Source of the DNA: Ailurus styani
Taxonomy: Eukaryota > Chordata > Mammalia > Carnivora > Ailuridae
NCBI GenBank assembly: GCA_002007465.1
Contig: LNAC01000734.1
Span: 467,802 to 531,801, forward strand
Length of the DNA: 64,000 nucleotides
Direction: 5' to 3'
Part shown: positions 58,064 to 64,000 of the stretch, piece after piece
Layout: every line of letters begins with the position of its first letter
Position numbering within the stretch: position 1 is the first letter of the stretch
The notes under the pieces: generated by a model
Seen by the model: only the letters and a program-made list of their open reading frames with translations
The model's database searches: none
What the model was told of the DNA's origin: nothing
Made by a program: the position numbers and the translations under genes

Positions 58064-58270
58064 GGGTGCCTGGGTGGCTCAGTGAGTTAAAGCCTCTGCC
58101 TTCGGCTCAGGTCATGATCTCAGGGTCCTGGGATCAAGGCCCGCATCAGGCTCCCTGCTCAGTGGGGAGCCTGCTTCCTCCTCTCTCCTCTCTCTCTGCC
58201 TGCCTCTCTGCCTACTTGTAATCTCTCCCTCTCTGTCAAATAAATAAATAAAATCTTTAAAAAAAAAAAG
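58064..58270 (+). mobile_element. CAN SINE, recent mustelid-type
   Basis: Starts 'gggtgcctgggtggctcagt', near-consensus, with the TCTGCCTACTTGTAATCTC tail block. It is flanked by a perfect 18-bp repeat, aagactctgcccaatttt (58046-58063 and 58271-58288), the longest target duplication in the window. Confidence 0.98.
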
Positions 58271-59870
58271 AAGACTCTGCCCAATTTTAAATGAACAGTT
58301 TTATCTTTTCTTAATTCTTCTTATGTATCCTGGACATAAGTCTGATAGATATATTTACAGCATATTTTCTCTCAGTCTATGGTTTGCCTTTTAACTTTCT
58401 TCATATTATAGTTTCTATACATATACATAGTGTGACTCTATTCCTAGACTCTATTCTGTTTATTGATCTATATGTCTATCTCTATGGTCATACCTTACTC
58501 TCTTAATTAGTATTGATTAGTCAAAATAGTCTTAGAAAGAAAATCCTGAAGAAAATCAAAATTGGAAGACTTAAGAAGTCTCTGAAATTTCAATAGTTCA
58601 AATCATCAATATGCTTCTTTTCATAAAGTGCAAACTTTTTAAGATTCTATCTTATTCTGTTGCTTTACTTTTTTTTTATACTTCTTGTTTTGAAATAATT
58701 TTGAAATTAAAGTAGCCAAAATAGTAAGGTAGTTCCTCAATACCCTTCACATACTTTCCCTAAGTGTTAACACAATTTGAGGAATTGACATTTCTTCTAT
58801 AAATGCTATAATTAATTAGTAAAATTATCTGGCTTTGGAATTTTCTTAATGGAATAATTTATAGTGGTAATTCAATTTTTCTCACTGAAGTAGGATGGTT
58901 CAACTTATTTTCTTCTCGTATAGGTTTTAGTAGATTCTGTCTTTAAAGAATCATCTAAGTTGTTCAATTTATGGGCACTGAATTGTTCATAGTATTTATT
59001 TATTATCCTTTTAATGTCTATGGGGGTTGTAGTAATGTCCCAGCTCTCATTCTTATTCATAATTTGCATCTTCTCTCTTATCTAATATTCAGTCTGTGTA
59101 AAGGCTTAGCCATTTAATTGAATTTTTCAAAAAAAAAAAACAACCCACAGCTTTTAGTTTCATTGATTTTCTGTACTATTTTCCTGTTTTCAATTTCATT
59201 GATTTCTGCTTTTAACTTTATTATTTTCTTCCTTCCACTTGCTTTAAGTTCAATTTGCCCTTAAAAGTAAAAGCCTAGAATTCTAATTTTATAATATAAA
59301 TATTTATTACTATAAACTACCCTCTAAGCAATGTTTTAGCTATATACCAACAATTTGATCTGCTGTATTTTCATTTTCATTCAGCTTAAAATATTTTTAA
59401 TTTCCTTGGAGACCTCTCTCTGACTCATAGGTTATTCAGAAATATATTGTGTAATTTCCAAATATTTGGGCATTTCCAGACATCTTATTATTGTTTTCTT
59501 ATTTAATTCTGTTATCATTCAAGAATATTATTTATGTGATTTCTGTTGTTTCAAGTTTATTAAGGTTTGTTTTATGACTGAGAATATGGTCCATCTTAAA
59601 GTGTGTTCCCTGTGCTCTTAATAAATTATGTGTATTTTGTGTTTGTTGAGTAGAGGTTTCTATAAATATCAATTGGGGAAAGTCAGTTGGTAGTTTTGTT
59701 CAAGTCTTTTATGTCCTTAATTGACCTTATATATACTTCTATCAGTTGCTGAGAAAGGAGTGTTGAGGCCTACAGTTATAATTGTGTATTTATCAATTCA
59801 CTGATTCCTTATTTGGCTCTGTTAAGTCTATATAGATGAGCCTGTTGGAAGCATTCTTCTTCTCTGTTAC

Positions 59871-59898
59871 GTGTGTGTGTGTGTGCATGTGTGTGTGT
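59871..59898. repeat. (TG)n microsatellite
   Basis: Fourteen TG-type dinucleotides with one CA interruption, inside the minus-strand L1. Confidence 0.95.
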
Positions 59899-60399
59899 TT
59901 AGCACATCTGTTAATTCTTTCTGATAGTTTTAATCTCCTTGTTGAAGTTACCCATCTGACCTTACATGCTGTCTACCTTTTCCATTAGGTCCTTTAATAC
60001 ATTAATCACAGTTACTTAAGGTTTCTTGTCAGATGGTTCCAACATCTGCATCATATTTAAGTCTTGTTCTGTTGGTTGGTTGGTGGCTTGGGAGTGTGTT
60101 GATTTTTTTTTTCTCTCCCTTCTTTTATACCTCATAGATATTTGTTGAAAGCTAGACAGCTTAAGTAGGTCAGTAATGACTCAGGTAAATGATTGCTGTG
60201 CCTGGAAATGTTTCTTCCTTCTACTAGACATTAATGGGGGAATTTGAATTAATCTAGGCGGGAGTTGGACTAGCGCCTTTAGTGCTCCACAGGCTTTAAA
60301 TTTCTCTAGGATATCTTCTGTTTACTGTTTAAGGGAGGGCCGATTTTCCAGTTTTTTTTTCTGCTTTTCACATATGGCCCCTCATCTTAGCAGCTTGAC

Positions 60400-60580
60400 A
60401 TATTTTACTTCTTGTTTCAATTCAAAAGTTATTTATTCTGTAAAACCTTTCCTAAATCCCTCAGGCAAATTTAAATATTGTTACCATAGTCTTAATTGGA
60501 AATCTGTTCTAATTGTTCATTTTTATAACTTTACTCTTCCACTAAATTGCATGCTTATTTTAACTTAGAAAGGAGACTGG
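60400..60580 (+). mobile_element. Possible LINE-2 fragment
   Basis: 'taaaacctttcctaaatccc' in a pyrimidine-rich context, with 'gttctaattgttcatttt' after it, resembles L2 shortly before its 3' end. Confidence 0.5.
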
Positions 60581-60789
60581 AAAAGGGTGATATATTTGGC
60601 TACTAAAGGTGTAAATATATGGATAAATGGATGAATGGATAGAAAAATTATTACCTAGTCTATGATCACTTGATACATGAAGAATGCATGTTGTAGATAC
60701 AGTTATAACAGTTATGAAAATTAATACAAGGTTAGTATGAATTTAATGGGTACAAATTCAATATTAATCATAATATTTCTGCAATATGT

Positions 60790-61015
60790 ATTCTTTGTCT
60801 GAACAGACCTACATGCTTTATATACATAAATTAATTTTATCCTGACAACAATAAGTCAGATACCATAGTTATCCCCTCTTTCGAATAAAGAAACTGAGTG
60901 AAGAAGGGGTAAAGTGATTTGTCTAAGGTCATACAACTTTTAAATGGCAAAGTGAGGATTCTAACCAAAACATTCTGGCCCCAAAGTCTGTGTTCCTGAC
61001 AACTTTCTGATTAAA
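60790..61015 (-). mobile_element. MIR
   Basis: Antisense MIR in order: 'tttatcctgacaacaataag', 'aaagaaactgagtgaagaag', 'gatttgtctaaggtcataca' and 'tggcaaagtgaggattctaa'. It is nearly full-length. Confidence 0.87.
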
Positions 61016-62042
61016 CTCACAAATATAGACATTCCTTGGAGAGTTTTTACAATGGAGAAAAGAAATCCATTTCTGTGTTGACTGAAGAACGGCATTCACT
61101 TTAATGACGATGTTTTCTTGGTTAGTGTATATAAAGGCAGAATTAGTAATATTTGCAGGGACACTAAGTTAAAAAAAAAGTGCCTTATATAGAATTATGA
61201 TCCTGTAGATAAATGCCAGGTGGGCTCTAAACATTAAATTCCACCAACATTTTAAAAATGTGTTCAAGTTATAAAGGTATTCTAAATGTTTAATCATTGA
61301 GAATATAAATACATTTACTTTACCAGTTACTTTTGGTTACAAGAAATACTAGATTGAGCTCTGGCACTGGGGTTGAGGAATACATGGGGTGTGGCTGAAA
61401 ATTGTTTGGCTAGGGCAGTGGAATGTGTGTGATTTGGACAAAGACACCTGTTGCCAGAAAACTGAAATTTGGGGATAGGAAAACTGTAACACAATAACAA
61501 TGTTTTAGATAGTGAATGGGCAAAGAAATTCTGAGCATTTTATGATGTATATGAATTTCATATGCATGTGACCTATCTTCAGATACCCTCCTCTAAGACC
61601 TACTAAGAGAGGGACTTAATAAATTTTATAAGAAATATTTTATTAAAACCTTTATAAGAGATAGAGATGCAGGCAATACACATTTAATAAATTTTTTATA
61701 CTCTATCAGAATGTGGCTCAAATAAGTCATTGTTTTCTATTTTGGTGCAGACATGTAGTGGCCATTCAAGGTTCTATTCCAGTTTGTTAATTCAATGTTC
61801 AACATATTTAGCCTGTTTGCATATTTTTTGTTTATATGATTACATATAATTTGCTTTTAGAATTTCAGTTATTATTTTTAAATAGATTTTATATTCTGCC
61901 ATTATTTCCTACTCTTTTATCATGATTATTTTTTGTTTCATTCTTCATTCATCCTTCACAGTTTTTAAGAGTTTACATCTGAAAGTTCTATTAATAGTTC
62001 TGAGAGTTTAATTATTGAGAGATAATATTTTGATATTTTTTC

Positions 62043-62080
62043 TGTTTTTTGTTTGTTTGTTTTTTGTTTTGTTTTGTTTT
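62043..62080. repeat. (GTTT)n/(GTTTT)n tract
   Basis: Interrupted GTTT and GTTTT units. The phenylalanine/valine-rich frame across it is a product of this repeat. Confidence 0.9.
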
Positions 62081-62348
62081 CCTTATTCATAGTAGCTTGT
62101 TTTGTCATGTTTTCTGAATTTTGTTTTGCGGACTTTTGTTTAGAAGTTTCTATATGTGGAAAGGTTAAGAGAAATACCTCTAGAGAGATGATGAGATTGC
62201 TTCTGCCAAGGGCCATGGTTCTTTTTATACAGTTCTACAGGGTTAGGAGACCTTTGAAGGTCCAGGTATCACATAGGGTCTTCAGTTCAAACGTTATACT
62301 TTGACTGGGCCCAAGACCATTTTTCAGTCCCCAGAGTGATACATATGA

Positions 62349-62380
62349 GAGTGTGTTTGTTTGTGTGTGTGTGTGTGTGT
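62349..62380. repeat. (TG)n microsatellite
   Basis: TGTGTTTGTTTGTG followed by an uninterrupted run of about eight TG units. Confidence 0.93.
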
Positions 62381-63978
62381 ATTTTTAGGGTGATTACTCC
62401 AAAGATCTTTGCTGAAATCCATAATTTTAATGTTGTCATATTTAGTCATACTAAGTCATGTCATAGTTTCATCACATTGCATATTAATTAATAACTTCAA
62501 TTTCTAGTTCTTTATACTATCAACTATGAATGTTAATTATGAAAAACTAATTAAGCAGTGTATATTACTTTTTACAAATTCAGAATTGAGAAAACTTTCA
62601 TTGGATTTCAGTCTTGAGGTACAGAGAATTAAAATGTACTTGGCTCATCATTGTTATTTTTGAAAAGTGATTTCAGAAAAAAAATGTTGCTCTTATTTCT
62701 TACCAGTGAATTTCTTAAAGACACAAATTAACCAAGACTTGATGACTCTAATCATATAGTTGTATTACTGATTGTGAATAATCAGCCTGAAAAATTCTTA
62801 AAAATGAGATTGGTTGTATTAATCAAAATGTCTAAATCTTTGAGTCAATCTTTTGATGAAAAGGTGGAGATTTTTCCCTTGGATGGCATATGTGAGTCAA
62901 TTTCTTTAATGGGGTCAAGACCAAGTTACCTAAATGCCGGGAAGCACTATAAACTACTCTATCGTGCAATTGATTAATCGAGGATAGTGAAGATGATTTG
63001 TTGAGTGTTTGATTTATATTATTAATTGTCAAGTGCTAATATATTCCATGTTAATGTTTTATCTTAAAGGAATTTCAGAAAGCAATAAACTGATTTAAGC
63101 ACCATAGTCTTGAAAAATATTACTACATTGGTGTTAGTTTTCATATCAGATCTGTTATTACCATTAGGGGATCATCTGTCTTGCTTCTTTGTCTTAACCA
63201 ATTAATGACTGAAGAATTCTCAACAGACAAAAAGCAAGTCATTGCTTGATATTGTGCTTCTCGTAAGCTTCCTGACCAAAATACTGACTTCTTTTCACTA
63301 CAACAGGAGAAATAAGCATTATTGGCTGGTATTTTTAATAATTACTTTCTAGTTAACAGCAATAGAATGATTTTATTTTTTCTCACACCTTGTTCGGTCA
63401 ATCCTCAGCTGTCTAGCCAGTAAGATTAGTGAGAGTATTTTGAGGTAGAAACTGGCAAGAATGCCAATTTCATAGTGATAGCTGCTGGGCAGTTCCAAGT
63501 GATTGTTCCCAATGCTGAATGCCACCCTTGTCACATCTTCTAATTTTGCTCAAAAATCCAGATATCAGGATTTTGTATGTAATCTCTCAATTTTGAAATA
63601 TTTACAACAATTTAATTATTTTAAAACCAAAACAAAGCATTAAGTAGGGAACCAAAACCAACCAATGTTTTTGACTCTGTAACCCTCAAATCAGTCTGTT
63701 GACTGGTGTAGATGCATCATTTGACTTTTTATGCGTTATTGGCCTCTTAATGGGAGATTGTGAAGAAATAAATTCCCAAGGTTGTCTTGTATTATTTCCT
63801 TCCTGAGCAGATATTTCTTTTGTTAATTTCATGGGCTGAATAAAACTAAATATAAAGCTTAATGGATATGTAGCAACTTGAAAAAATAAGGTGACTTTTT
63901 CACTAAAATAGACTACTGATCTAAAACTTAGCAAAATTTACAAGCATAAAGGACATCTTTATTGTTCTAAATCAGGCT

Positions 63979-64000
63979 TTTTTTTTTTTTTTTTTTTTTT
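63979..64000. repeat. Poly-T run at the window edge
   Basis: At least 22 T ending at the last base. In this window such runs usually open a reverse-oriented SINE or L1, so an element probably begins here and continues outside the window. Confidence 0.85.

Larger units (their letters stand above)
57560..60350 (-). mobile_element. Old L1, minus strand, split by a SINE
   Basis: Antisense 3' UTR at 57560-58045 ('gtggttttaatttgcatttc'), then 'ggacataagtctgatagata', antisense ORF2 at about 58430-59700 ('ttgatctatatgtctatctc', 'tttcaatttcattgatttct', 'tgtgtaatttccaaatattt') and more 5' LINE text up to about 60350. A SINE at 58064-58270 interrupts it. The 58620-58800 part resembles a different old L1 piece, so more than one element may be present. 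Confidence 0.78.
61016..63978. other. Unique AT-rich DNA, no gene
   Basis: Nearly 3 kb without a transposon I recognise apart from two simple repeats (62043-62080 and 62349-62380). Overlapping frames of 66-83 codons have no domain. Confidence 0.5.

Noticed and set aside
7943..58270. tRNA genes at the SINE heads
   Set aside because: The heads keep A- and B-box-like segments but lack a tRNA cloverleaf and are followed by SINE bodies and A-rich tails.
1..64000. Undescribed defence, toxin or metabolic gene system
   Set aside because: No coding operon or multi-exon gene could be supported; the content is explained by interspersed repeats and unique non-coding DNA.

Overview
The window is vertebrate nuclear DNA, almost certainly from a carnivore and most likely a mustelid (mink, ferret, marten, otter or badger group). 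The main evidence is 32 copies of the tRNA-derived CAN SINE, whose head reads TGGGTGGCTCAGTGGGTTAA and whose tail ends in (AAATA)n AAATCTT poly-A. About half carry the GTGGGTTAAAGCC head and the GCCTACTTGTGATCTC tail block that I associate with mustelid (MVB2-like) copies. Carnivore-type L1 3' ends, MLT1 LTRs, MIR and L2 fit the same picture. The lineage call rests on remembered family features, not on a database search.

I find no protein-coding gene, tRNA, rRNA, CRISPR array or bacterial-type operon. Open frames are short (143 codons at most), and the ones I examined coincide with L1 or SINE sequence or have no recognisable domain. The base composition is AT-rich. This is a gene desert or the inside of a large intron, and essentially all supportable annotation is interspersed repeats.

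Layout. 1-1.2 kb: a three-SINE cluster, one nested in another, plus a fourth. 1.7-4.1 kb: a plus-strand L1 with dead ORF2 remnants. 4.1-7.5 kb: mostly unique. 7.5-8.2 kb: TG/AC-rich satellite DNA and a recent SINE containing the only N. 9-11.5 kb: a minus-strand L1 split by an MLT1 LTR and a SINE, then a 79-bp tandem duplication, a second MLT1 and a CTAT/CGAT microsatellite. 11.5-14.2 kb: unique. 14.3-14.7 kb: a hAT/MER5-like DNA transposon split by a SINE. 15.2-23.4 kb: an LTR, L2, and L1 pieces in both orientations. 23.4-25.6 kb: unique. 26.7-28.8 kb: an old LINE split by an ERVL-type LTR that keeps a primer-binding-site-like sequence. 29-34.6 kb: mostly unique, with faint ancient repeats and a 28-bp palindrome. 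34.6-38.4 kb: a deep nest, with a minus-strand L1 split by plus-strand L1 material that itself holds two SINEs and a tiny L1. 38.6-39.25 kb: an L1 3' end split by a 500-bp LTR. 40.5-50.3 kb: the densest SINE region, including two tandem same-strand copies. 51.8-53.8 kb: an old LINE and LTR. 57.1-60.4 kb: a minus-strand L1. 61-64 kb: unique, with a poly-T run at the window edge.

No genes act together here. The sequence records transposon activity in layers: MIR and L2 are oldest, then L1M, MLT1, ERVL and hAT elements, then older carnivore SINEs, then near-consensus SINEs with perfect 15-18 bp target duplications. I did not find a convincing new biological system. The best leads are the short duplications, the palindrome, the nested insertions and the recent, possibly polymorphic, SINEs.
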